A stretch of DNA of 64,000 nucleotides. Origin: Atrina japonica. Lineage: Eukaryota; Mollusca; Bivalvia; Pterioida; Pinnidae. The DNA lies in assembly GCA_030159075.1 (NCBI GenBank), contig BROG01001169.1:46864-110863 (forward strand), written 5' to 3'. A program made the translations under genes and the position numbers. The notes beneath the pieces are model-generated. The model saw only the letters and a list, made by a program, of their open reading frames with translations. It ran no database searches and was not told the origin of the DNA. This document shows, in pieces, positions 54,505 through 64,000 of the stretch (position 1 is the stretch's first letter; every line of letters begins with the position of its first letter).

Positions 54505-55250
54505 TGAGAAACGAATGTTTTGAAATGATGGAAAAGACCAACTTTACTTAATTCAAGTATGAAATGATGATGTACGGAAATAAATGCAAAGAGTAATAAA
54601 AATAGAATATATATTAACTGAAAATCGCACGTGCTTCTTTAACACTCTATTGTCTTCGTAAAATTTACCAAAAGTTAATTTGCAATGGTCTCATTGTAAT
54701 GGCGGAATCAAACAAAGGGATAAAACGGGTAGCGTTTGGCTAGATTACCTAGTACCTGGTATTTCGGTACCAGCTGTTCATCTTATACTAAAGTAATATT
54801 TGGCACTGTTAACATCATTTAAATTCAAATTTTTTTCTAAAGCTAAGATTGTCATTTTTCACAGTGGTTACTCTTAGACGGATTTCGGCTATACTTTTAG
54901 AGATATTATTTGGCCTTGTATAATACCACTTTCTCTTTAGAAAATACACATAACTTTTAAATTGGATCTCAACTGATGAAGTCTAATTGACAGAAACGAT
55001 ATCGTCTTGAGCATTATAACTTTGGTAGTATGTTTATAATATTTCCAATTATACGCTTGCATTTATTATCCTACGCACCAGGTTGTCTTTTTGGGATATA
55101 CATGAAATAAAATATTACACAAAATGTGCATGTAAAATTTTGTGTTGACGACAGCTCATATTGCTTTAAAATAAATGAAAAGCAAAAACGCATATCAATG
55201 GACATTGTGGGTTCACAAATAGTTATAGAAAGAGCGGACAAAGCATTTTA
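54505..55250. repeat. Duplicated block X, interrupted by R
   Basis: 54505-54745 plus 55050-55250 align in order with 55880-56250: 'gaaacgaatgttttgaaa', 'aaagttaatttgcaatg', 'tatacgcttgcatttattat', 'ggtctttttgg'-like 'ggttgtctttttgggatata', 'gtgcatgtaaaattttgtg'. The R repeat at 54748-55048 splits it; block Y is uninterrupted. Confidence 0.7.
54748..55048 (+). repeat. Full-length R repeat, ends defined by empty paralogous site
   Basis: Begins 'cctagtacctggtatttcgg' (a palindromic CTGGTATTTCGGTACCAG follows) and ends near 'agtatgtttataatattt'. The uninterrupted block Y reads 'ggcaagattgttgcaatttt' at this point, so R is a ~300-bp insert. It carries no coding frame. The family (SINE, MITE or other) is unknown. 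Confidence 0.7.
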
Positions 55251-55879
55251 AAGCGATATAAGCTGTCACAATGACTTTTTTTGCCCCCTGACATATAGTC
55301 GAGAATATGATAAAATATGTGTTCAAACACATCGTCAAACACGTAAAACGTTGTAAAAGATCTTCTTTTCGAAGTTATTTGTTTTATTAGAATTTAAGTT
55401 TTTCCTACCTTAAAAAATCCAGCTGTATTTCCGTATGCAATGTCCTTTCAGATAAACTCTTTCGCCATATCAAATGTACTTCGTAATTCGGTATGGGGAT
55501 CTCGGTCCTTTAAGCGCTCGGACTATGTTAAAGTCGGCGGATTTTATGTGTTTTATTTATTTTTAAAAATACAGGTCGTGAATTTTATTGGAAAGTACAT
55601 GTAGTATGTAAAATATATGCTTTTCAACGCTATTTTAAATACCTGATGAAAATCGGATGAATCTATGAATAAATATATCAGGTAACTAAAAAAATCCGAT
55701 CTTTAATGTTACCCTGAATGCTATCAAAACAATATAACTGAAAAGTATGCGTACCTCACGTTTTACAATCGTGCCGCCAAATCCGATGAGTTGGGCAGTT
55801 CATGACCATACGTGTCAGGAATGATAAAGCTGAGAATGCGATGGGACGAGTTAAAAAAGGTCGAGATCTACAATTTCAG

Positions 55880-56250
55880 AAACGAATGTTTTGAAAAGAC
55901 GAAAAAGTCAAACTTTGCCTGATTTAGGTATGGAATGATAATGTACGAAAATAAACGCAAAGGGCAATAATAAGAATAGAATGTATACTAACTGCAAATA
56001 AAACGTGTTTATTGGTCTCTCGGTAATCTTCGTAAAAATTTACCGAAAGTTAATTTGCAATGCTCAAAGTATGGCGGACAAAAGTAACCGATATAATGGG
56101 TTACGTTTGGCAAGATTGTTGCAATTTTACGCATGCATTTATTATTCTAACCACCAGATGGTCTTTTTGGAATATATATGAGATAGAATATCACATAAAA
56201 TGGGCATGTAAAATTTTATATCCGACGACAACTCATATCGCTTTAAACGC
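55880..56250. repeat. Duplicated block Y
   Basis: Uninterrupted partner of block X. Its sequence 'ttacgtttggcaagattgtt' shows the pre-insertion site of R. The plus-strand frame at 56060-56326 runs through it, but block X does not keep it open, so it is not considered a gene. Confidence 0.65.
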
Positions 56251-56584
56251 TATGGATTTTTTCACTCATTTAATTGGAGATGCAATTTGGAAAAAAAGGA
56301 CGATCGTCAATATTTTCAGTTGTTAAAATTGTTTAAGATTTTTATGATATTCGATTCAAAGCACTCTTACAGCATTCGTTACTAAATTTCTGTTATCGTG
56401 TAATTTGTTGCATATGAATACTGTCATATTTCCCATGCTTGTGTAAACAATTTGTCAATTAGATCTTTTCAAGACTAAATGATATGTTAGCAGCTGTAAC
56501 AACTTATTTGCACGGAAGCGAAATGTTGTGTCGTTTTCTCTTTTGAACAACGAATATTCGGATAACACCTTTAGTGATAATATA
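56251..56584. other. Unannotated interval
   Basis: AT-rich; nothing recognised. Confidence 0.4.
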
Positions 56585-57660
56585 TAGGCAGCCGTTATGG
56601 AGAACCTTCAACAATACTGATCAATTGGTTAATCCAAGGGCGAAGTAAATTAGATATGGGTACTAAAAATATCGAACAGCTTCTGGAAAATTTAAAGACA
56701 CGTTATTTTTTTCATGTTCATATTATAAAAGATACATTTTTGCAACACTTCCGCATAGAAAAGTAAAAGAGGGACTTTTGGCGTTATCTAAAACTTTTTT
56801 CTCACTGAACTTGCACCCACAGATTTAAATACCTAGTCGTTGGTTATCAACGGAACGTTGATATCAAATGGGATTTTCGATATCTCTCTGTCGAAAATCA
56901 GTCAGTAAGATGTTTACCTCTGTATATGAAATGTTCAATTATTGAACAGGCCCTGGCATACCTGATAATTTGTGAGATATAAACACCATATGCAGGTGAT
57001 TGTGGGGTATTACTTCTTAAATGTAGAAAATTTACGATAAGAAATCGTCGTGTTTGAAGTATATCCTGGTTGTTAATTTCCTGTCAATGTCTATGTTAAA
57101 AAATGTCATAGCAAAAAGAATATTTCACGAATTAGTTTATGAATTCAAAGAAGAAAAACTGGTTGTTGCCTTCAATTTAACATTAAAATATATAGGAATT
57201 AAGAATTCTACTTTTTATACTAATATGAATGCGATATATTTAAACGAACAAAGCACAAACACATACCCTTCCTACTTGAACAGTTTACGGACTATAGATA
57301 CAGACTGTAAATCAAAATCTAAGCTATTCGACAAATATGATGATTACGGTTTTCCAATCATTAACTTTCCACATTTAAGTAGTAAGATCCTTTTTTCGCC
57401 TACACATGGTGTTTTTATATATCGCACATTATTCGATATTCAACGTGTCCAGCTTATTAACATTACATATACAGAGGCAATCTATACTCACTGATAAGAT
57501 GCTATCACAAGGATATCATGACTTGCACTAAATGTCAACATTTCGCAAATTGTATGGTCGTTATAATAATGTTGTTTGGAATTACTATAGTACAATAAAT
57601 GGAATATTGAGTTACCTGTTCCAGAGAGGATTTTGAGTCATCTTTACCGATTGTAACACG
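56585..57660 (+). pseudogene. Rearranged RT-A relic with an inverted internal segment
   Basis: 56585-56870 corresponds to the middle RT region (compare 45100-45370: 'cagccgttatggagaacctt', 'taaatacctagtcgttggtt'). 56875-57095 is RT-A sequence in the opposite orientation ('tttacctctgtatatgaaat', 'tttgtgagatataaacacca'). 57120-57650 is again plus strand: FKEEKLVVAFNLTLKYIGIK (the YIDD box lost), SYLNSLRTIDTD, KLFDKYDDYGFPIINFPHLS, FRKLYGRYNNVV. It is the most diverged RT in the window and clearly dead. It may be two overlapping insertions in opposite orientation or one element with an internal inversion. Confidence 0.7.
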
Positions 57661-57904
57661 GGTGTCGACTTTTGTCCAATAATCTCCAAGTTTGTATATT
57701 TATCCTGAAGCTCCCGGCGATTAATGCTTTGGTATTTGTCATTTTATGTCGTTGTACACTAGCTAAACGTTAATATAACGATCGAGCAGATTCCGACTTC
57801 CGGTTGTACAGTTTAGAAACAATATAACATTTATATATTTTGGAGGCTTTTACAATGATATTTAGGTGCGTTGTTTCTATAAGTGCATTGTTATAATTTC
57901 TATC

Positions 57905-57985
57905 GTGATGTAACGCGCAAATAAACTACATACACAGGGATACGTTGTTGAACGATTAAACTCGTCACTAAGGAAGTTTTCACAG
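57905..57985 (+). pseudogene. RT-B fragment next to palindromic repeat
   Basis: 'caaataaactacatacacag', 'gatacgttgttgaacgatta' and 'ctcgtcactaaggaagtttt' correspond to the LANKLLTQGYVVERL..S region of RT-B (compare 51895-51960). It stops where the CTTTAAG repeat begins. Confidence 0.55.
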
Positions 57986-58250
57986 GTTCAAAACCCAACT
58001 TTAAGTTTGGCTTGAAGGTAGCTTAAAGATTACTAAAGGTGGCTTAAAGACGTCTTTAAGTCACCTTTAAGTCATCTTTGAGCAACCTTTAAGCATTTTG
58101 ATGGCTTAAAGGTCGCTTAAAGATGGCTTAAAGGTGACTCAAAGACGTCTGTAAGTTAGCTTTAAGGCGATACTTATAGGTCCTTAGTGGCCTGGAAACT
58201 TCAGCACCTTTAAGCCATCTTTAAGCATCTTTAAGCCAAATTGAATTTGA
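57986..58250. mobile_element. CTTTAAG/GGCTTAAAG palindromic repeat element
   Basis: Dense short units (GGCTTAAAG, AGATGGCTTAAAGG) and their inverses (CTTTAAGTCACC, CTTTAAGCC). Terminal inverted repeats are visible: 'aagtttggcttgaaggtagc' on the left against the reverse of 'taagcatctttaagccaaat' on the right, 58003-58242. It can fold into several hairpins. It looks like a MITE with internal palindromic units. Confidence 0.65.
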
Positions 58251-58399
58251 TTTTGAATGACCCTACCCCTCATTTGTTCTTTTCTTAGCAGTTATTTCAG
58301 TCAATGGTCAAGCATTACAATTTAATTTTGAATGACAGAATGAATTTATGAATGGAAATTAAATGTTAGGAATCAGATTTTTATAAAGAAATCTTAAGG

Positions 58400-58408
58400 T
58401 TTATATAT

Positions 58409-58465
<57 letters not shown>

Positions 58466-58484
58466 TATATATATATATATATAA
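58400..58484. repeat. (TA)n microsatellite
   Basis: About 40 TA units with two short interruptions (aaat near 58421 and taat near 58461). Confidence 0.95.
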
Positions 58485-61400
58485 GCTAAAAAAACAGTAA
58501 AGTCATTTGAATACTTTTAAAAATTTTTATTACGGTAATACTGCAATAGGTTTCATTTTTCTATCTCCTTTTCGATAATAGGATAATATGCTTGAATCAG
58601 CGACATTATATAAACCGCTAGGTAGTTGTTTTGTGTCCGTCTTTAACTCGCACAAGTTAAATGTGATGATTGGCAGGTGCTGGAAAAATAAATTGATAAC
58701 ATTATTTAGTAATCAAATCGTAGGTATTTGACTGAAATGGAAAGAGTAGATATAAATAGATTTTCATTCTGAAATGATAAATTTTAAAACAAAATATAGA
58801 TCAATTTAAATTTAATTTATTAGGCTCACTGGAAATCATTATAATTAAATCAGTGTTCAATTTACAATCGGTTCAACATCGAGATCTAGATCTAATATCT
58901 ACCTTGCCGAAATCAGTAAATGTAATCAATCTTTCTCGATCTGTTTGTGGTTAAACAGCTCTCTTCTTTCAATAGGCTAAATATGAAACTCGCGCGTTCA
59001 GTCTCGTTTTGAATATAGCGTCTTGTTGAAAACCGGTCATACTTATAACCGGAAATAAAGCATGCATTACCAGGTTGTTTCAACAAGGCAACATATTTTA
59101 CTTCGAAATTATGATTTTTTTTTAATCACACTGGAAATTATGAAAAATTTCTTGACATGAAATAAATTTTAGGCCATACCGTCGCCTTGATCAGAGATGT
59201 TACACGTCTGTGTTTTTAAAAGATAGATTGCACGTGATCGCAGTCCCAGTCGACCTTTTGTTAATGTATCTGCAAGTCATAATTTTACCTCATTTCACCT
59301 AGAATAATGATTGTAAATTGTAAATGATTGTAAATTTCGTAGTGCTATACCTGAAATATTTTATGCAATGATATTTCAATTAATTTTCTCACTTTTGAAA
59401 ACTGATTTACATTTCGGTAATTAGAGCTACCTATGGTTTGTTTGTCTCTGGTCGGCGATTTACTTAGGGATACATCTATAGCTTTCAAGTTTTATTAGTT
59501 TTTCACTTAACCAGAAACATAATGTGTTATATATGTCTCTGCTTTAACTTTTATTAGAATGATATCAAATTTAAAATTTATTTTGAAATATTTTTCGACA
59601 GTAGTAAGTTTCGATACCAAACACATTTGACCGTCTTTGTTACTCTTGCGTATTCTAGTTTCACCGCCTTTACTTTTCAAACGGGCATGAACGTAATTTT
59701 ATTGTACTTTGTGTCACGGGGGTCATACTTATTAGTGATATTAAAACGTTTACTCCCTACCGGAATGCCCTGTAAACGTAGATGGTCTCTTAAGTAAAAC
59801 ATGACGGCTTCAGAAACCTTATTCAAAAGGTAAAATAAAATCTTAGATTAGTAAAAATAGGAAGGAAAAAAATCAATATTTGGTAATGCAAATTATAAAA
59901 ATAATCTAAGATTTACAATCATGCAGTTTCTTTAATCGAACTTGTTGATTACAGATAGGCCCGAGCAACTCAATTTAGCCGAATTTTAATGTCATTTTAG
60001 CAGAAGGTTATGACGAGTTTTCTATTTTAGCTGGTATACCCCTGAGTTACCCAACTACTTTTCGAATATATGCAATGATTTAAGTTTCAAATGCTCGCCG
60101 ATGGTATCTTATTCATGTACATGTGAAATAATATAATCATCGTCTTTATTTTGGCTTTTATTTTTCGGCTAAATTACAAATATTATCATTTTGATAACGT
60201 GTTTTGTAAATGCAATATCGATAATATCAGACGGAATTAAGACTTCATCCGAAATATCAGCACGTGGTAAAGCTTTCTAATTTTTGCGTCTCGTTAAAGG
60301 ATGGTAGATTATCACTTAATATGTGATTGGTGAATAAAATCATCATAAAAATATGGCAATAAAACATATTTTAAAAAAATTGATGAAAATTAGATAAACA
60401 CGGACCTCAGGAAGGTTCTTTGGAGGGTAAACATACCCTGTTTACTTATTACAAACCGGCTGCGAGTCTAGTTAGTATGAACGAAGATTGAAATGAACAT
60501 AATCTGAGGTATGCGTCAGCACTCCATAAAGAATATGTTCCTTTCCAATTGCGTTCATATTAAATAACGTATACGCAGTCAAAATTATAATGAAATCTTA
60601 TATTTACATCTCACTGATTATCCATTAGGTAAGCTTTAAATGACATGGAGAGAGTTGTCAATGTGGTTATGGTGGTAGGCGTGATTTCCATGTTGATATT
60701 GTTCTTAATCATTAAGACATTTCAAGAAAAAGAAAATAATATATATATTATAATTTATAGTTACGTTTCGAATTCAGTTAACCCTTTGTTTGCCATAGTA
60801 GATACTTTAGAAAGTGCCTAGGCGAAATTCTCTTGACAGAATATTTGAAAATCTGTGACGACACAATAAACGTCTATTACGTCATAACAATGGGTTTCTA
60901 AAATGATATTTCTCAATAATAATATTCTCGTAACATTAGTTTTCAAGCATATTATGACGATTTTATATGTTATTTATTATACGATATTTATGTTAGAATA
61001 CTTTTATAGTCAATGCATCCTTGTATTTTGAATGAGCAATAATAAATCAGAAATCAAGTGGCTTTCCCATATATACAGATGTTCAAAAGCCTACTTTGCA
61101 AAACGAAAGGTTAAATGAACAATGATTATTGAGCCATTACCGAGTCGGTACGTTCTACTGTACCGATTCAGTTGGCATTAAATAGTAAATATAATTTCAT
61201 CCGACGGAAATTGTTAGGGAAAATATGCAAGAAGAAAAAGACAATATATTTTGAAAATTAAATCCAACAGTAGTCATGGATACACGAATACCGATCCTCG
61301 GTATTCATTTCAGCTCATTTTGACATACTATTGATGATTTCATTGCAAATTTACAATCTTTTTTAAAATCTCACAACTAAATACATGATACAAAGAAAAT

Positions 61401-62269
61401 AAAAACATTTTTACAAATCGATAAATATGATAACATTGAGAGGGTTCTTGCTACATTGTGGATTCTAATACACAAAATATATGTAAGCCTATACGCATTT
61501 TCCTCATAAGCGTTTCGAAAATACAGTTTCAAATAGTATTCTTAATAAATAAATAAATAATAGAAAATAATAATAAATAGTATTTTTGTATTGTTTGACT
61601 GAAAAAAGTTGTTTTAATTTTATAGTGTTTAGGGTCTTTGAGAATAAAATTTGCTGATGTTTTTAATTGGAGTGGAATACCCGTGAATACTTCCACAGAC
61701 TTTTTGTTACTTGGACAAGACACTGTTCTAATTGACGAATGAACTGAAAAAAATCTCTGAGAGACCAGAAAATACGGTTGTACTAATTAGAGATTTCAAG
61801 CTTAGAAACCGGTGATAACACTATATTTCGTTATATACTGGTAAAACATAGCACAAATGTTAAAAATATGCCAGATTATGTATATTCGATTATCGGCAAC
61901 GTCACCATTGAACTAGATCATAAACACAGGATCTGTGCATTTATGTGTATTTTGAATTTTATCTATTCCTAGATTATATGAACTGCAACTAATTGTTTTG
62001 TAACTGATTTGAAATAATTATTCAACTATTTTGAATTGCATGTACACCGTAAAATATGTAGATTACTCTACGTCTCTATTCAATAGGACACCAAAACATA
62101 TCGGGTAAAATAAAACTAGTTGGCGAAAACTGGTCGGTGACCAGTATACATATCAACAACATTAACAAAGAATTACCAACCACAGACAGTTAATGAAATA
62201 AATGTTAAACTTTTGTTTGAATTACAAATTAAGTTTTCAATCTTTCCTGGCTTGTATAAAATAACGACC
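58485..62269. other. Long interval without recognised features
   Basis: 3.8 kb of AT-rich sequence with many short frames but no domain, no copy of the repeat families described here and no RNA gene that I can support. It could hold introns or regulatory DNA of genes beyond the window. Confidence 0.5.
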
Positions 62270-62284
62270 CGTGTGGGACGTCAT

Positions 62285-63115
62285 ACATACAGCATGCAGA
62301 CATTTTTTACACCTGGAACACATTGTCCTGGCAGTCGTCTTCCATTCCCATTTTTTCTAGAAACTCAACACATTCTTTCATTCGGTTATTGACAATGTGT
62401 TCTTGTTCCAGTTGTATTTCCCGTCTTCGTTGTCTAACATCAGGCACATTAAACTTTCAACTAGCATTTTGATAAAATCATGTCTTCTCATAATTCTGTC
62501 ATCCGTATTTTGAGTGTAACATATGTAAGCATTTAAAATTATCCTATGGATTAAATTGAACACATCTTAACTGTCTTCCTGTTATCACCATATGCTAATG
62601 TTTTCATGTCATTTAGATCGACCCCTACCATGTTTTTATTGTAAAATTCGACAACTTTTGGTTTGTTTCTTATGTTAACTCTAGAGGCCGAATGAAACGT
62701 TGATATTAGTCGTACAGGCTTTCTGTTTGGGCGTTCCTTGTATGCACATAAAAGTTGATGTCCCTGGCGCATATAGACAGCTTCACCGGCATTGAGATTT
62801 GGATTTCGTATTACCTGGGACGTAACCCTATTCTTTCGAATAGTTCCTGTGAAAAAAGTTCTATTTTGGAAAAGTTCATCGCAACGTCAATCGAAGAAAA
62901 ACCCCATCTGTTACAACATGGTAACCTTTGTTTGAAAGATCCGCTGCTCTCAACAACATCATGACTACATTTGTACCTTGTAACTGACCTGCAGGGACAG
63001 GGTCATACCTTCGCCCTCTGTATATGACCGTGTGCATTATGTAGCCAGTGATGACATCTACGAGCATCCATAATTTTACGCCAATCTTTGAATGAACTGT
63101 ATTATCTCTGATATA
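62285..63115 (-). pseudogene. piggyBac-like transposase relic
   Basis: Read from high to low coordinates: KIGVKLWMLVDVITGYIMH, then GTNVVMMLLRAADLSNKGYH followed by VVTDGVF (position of the second catalytic Asp); a frameshift near 62880; DELFQNRTFFTGTIRKNR; KPKVVEFYNKNMVGVDLNDM (third catalytic Asp in GVD); a frameshift; LIHRIILNAYICY; and a C-terminal cysteine-rich tail (TMCSRCKKCLHAVCM). This order is that of the DDE transposase and zinc-finger of piggyBac. The N-terminal third with the first Asp is missing, so it is inactive. The coding relic lies 0.6 kb upstream of the fucosyltransferase-like exon on the opposite strand. No terminal repeats or TTAA pair were located. Confidence 0.75.
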
Positions 63116-63699
63116 GAATGGACTTTATCGACTGAACATTTTTAAATTGGCTACCACATGAAAAAATCTAAGAATATTTTGAAATCTGTTTCTGGTCATT
63201 TTTGACTTTTAACTGTTGATCAGTACTCCTTTATTCTTATTAAGTCCTCGGTTTTCATTTGCAAAAGTGTTTGTTTAAGTCATTTTAAAGGAATTTGTTG
63301 TGTTGATGCAATCTCTCCCTGGTGTGACGTAAACAGGATGTAGAGTGACGTCATTGTTCATTGCGTATCACCCGCAATACCCAAACAAAAACAATTTCAC
63401 CTGATTTGTATATTGTCTCCCGAACCTTTTTACAATCTGTGATTTTATATCCCATTCAAATCTATGAAACTATAGGAAATTACAAAAAGACAACAAAGTC
63501 GTAGGTTTGACATACTTTCTATGATTTAGAATCGTTTAAATTTTATTTATCAGCAAAGTTCATATATGAAACAATTTTTGACTATTAGTTTGGGCGCAGT
63601 GTAAAATGTGAATATGTCTCTATATTTCAAGAAATAATGCAAACAAGATGTCTTGGTAATATTCAATTTTGTAATTAAGTTTTGTTTTTATCTTTTCAG
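63116..63699. other. Probable intron or promoter region before the 63700 exon
   Basis: Contains one TGACGTCA-like 'gagtgacgtcattgtt' near 63345, a possible CRE site, and a polypyrimidine tract with AG at 63698-63699. Confidence 0.4.
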
Positions 63700-64000
63700 T
63701 TGCGGGGTCCTGGTTGACTTTAGAGCTATGACGTCAAAATCACCGTTTCCAAGGATTCATTTTATTGTCTGTGCAATCATTTTTGTAGCGATAATCGTGT
63801 ATATGTTATGTACTAGCAATTTAAGTCCAACATTACGCTACCAAACATTCGTATTTTCTTTTGCTTCCTCCTCTGATACCGAACACGGATTAGAAAACAA
63901 GACTGAAAGCAGAAATGTACAGGAGAATAAAAACAAGACAATTTTGTTGTTTAATCCGAAATATTGGGAATCAGAGATGTTTAAACTTTTTGATAAATAT
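63700..64000 (+). CDS. Type II membrane protein N-terminus, probable GT10 alpha-1,3-fucosyltransferase (partial)
   Basis: An AG acceptor (tatcttttcag) opens an exon whose first ATG, at 63728, starts a frame open for 91 codons to the window edge. Residues 1-9 are short and basic (MTSKSPFPR), 10-28 are a single transmembrane anchor (IHFIVCAIIFVAIIVYMLC), and 29-69 form a polar stem with two N-glycosylation sequons (N57-K-T, N69-K-T). Residue 70 onward reads KTILLFNPKYWESEMFKLF. A cytosolic tail, anchor and stem are the layout of Golgi glycosyltransferases, and K-TIL-(F/Y)-P near the start of the lumenal domain is typical of GT10 fucosyltransferases. The catalytic half lies outside, so the family call is tentative. 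Confidence 0.6.

Noticed and set aside
56060..56326. 88-codon frame starting MLKVWRTKV
   Set aside because: Lies in duplicated block Y; block X does not preserve the frame.

Overview
This is eukaryotic nuclear DNA, most likely from a bivalve mollusc. The evidence is AT-rich sequence, spliced genes with GT/AG boundaries, a SETD2 3' end, a single-exon B-box/beta-propeller gene of the kind greatly expanded in bivalves, and several repeat families I associate with molluscs. I cannot name the species. Host coding sequence is only a few percent of the window. The rest is layered mobile DNA, most of it decayed.

Host genes. (1) 1-2291, plus strand: the last four visible exons of SETD2, carrying the SRI domain that binds the RNA polymerase II tail, with a minisatellite in one intron. 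(2) 27545-29062, minus strand: an intact 505-codon B-box/coiled-coil/propeller (TRIM-like) gene. (3) 63700-64000, plus strand: the first coding exon of a type II membrane protein, probably a GT10 fucosyltransferase, running off the window. A short proline-rich coding fragment at 15761-15958 (minus) may be a fourth host exon.

Layout. 2292-4058 is probable SETD2 3' UTR. 4059-15281 is a tandem duplication of a 4.8-kb non-coding unit; the second copy carries a 1.57-kb rolling-circle-like element at 9170-10735. 15.7-20.1 kb is a pile-up of reverse-transcriptase (RT) relics around fragments of a Polinton/adintovirus-like element (packaging ATPase and proline/lysine-rich ORFs). 20691-22959 is a compact Polinton-like element: about 0.45-0.5-kb terminal inverted repeats, a near-perfect 6-bp target duplication and a broken N-terminal half of a protein-primed DNA polymerase. 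23-27 kb holds microsatellites, a second rolling-circle-like element and an RT relic. 30-41 kb holds degenerate tandem repeats, arrays of a roughly 300-bp repeat called R here, a minus-strand RT relic, a 30-bp minisatellite and a SINE with a MITE inside it. 41-47 kb holds R with a nested retro-insert, a direct-repeat pair and the best-preserved RT copy. 48-58 kb has a tRNA-derived SINE, another rolling-circle-like element, an RT relic, a duplicated block with an R insertion and a rearranged RT. 58.5-63.1 kb is mostly empty AT-rich sequence ending in a broken piggyBac-like transposase.

How the parts relate. Two RT families recur, RT-A and RT-B, each with its own 3' tail. They look Penelope-like and show no GIY-YIG domain in these copies. 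Two 5'-truncated RT-A tails sit inside R repeats and are flanked by exact 4-bp duplications (ATCT and TTAG), which argues that RT-A moved by target-primed reverse transcription. The rolling-circle-like elements share a 3' end of GTGAGC or a TIR, then a hairpin, then CTAG or CTTG followed by T. All readings are by eye; no alignment or database search was possible.
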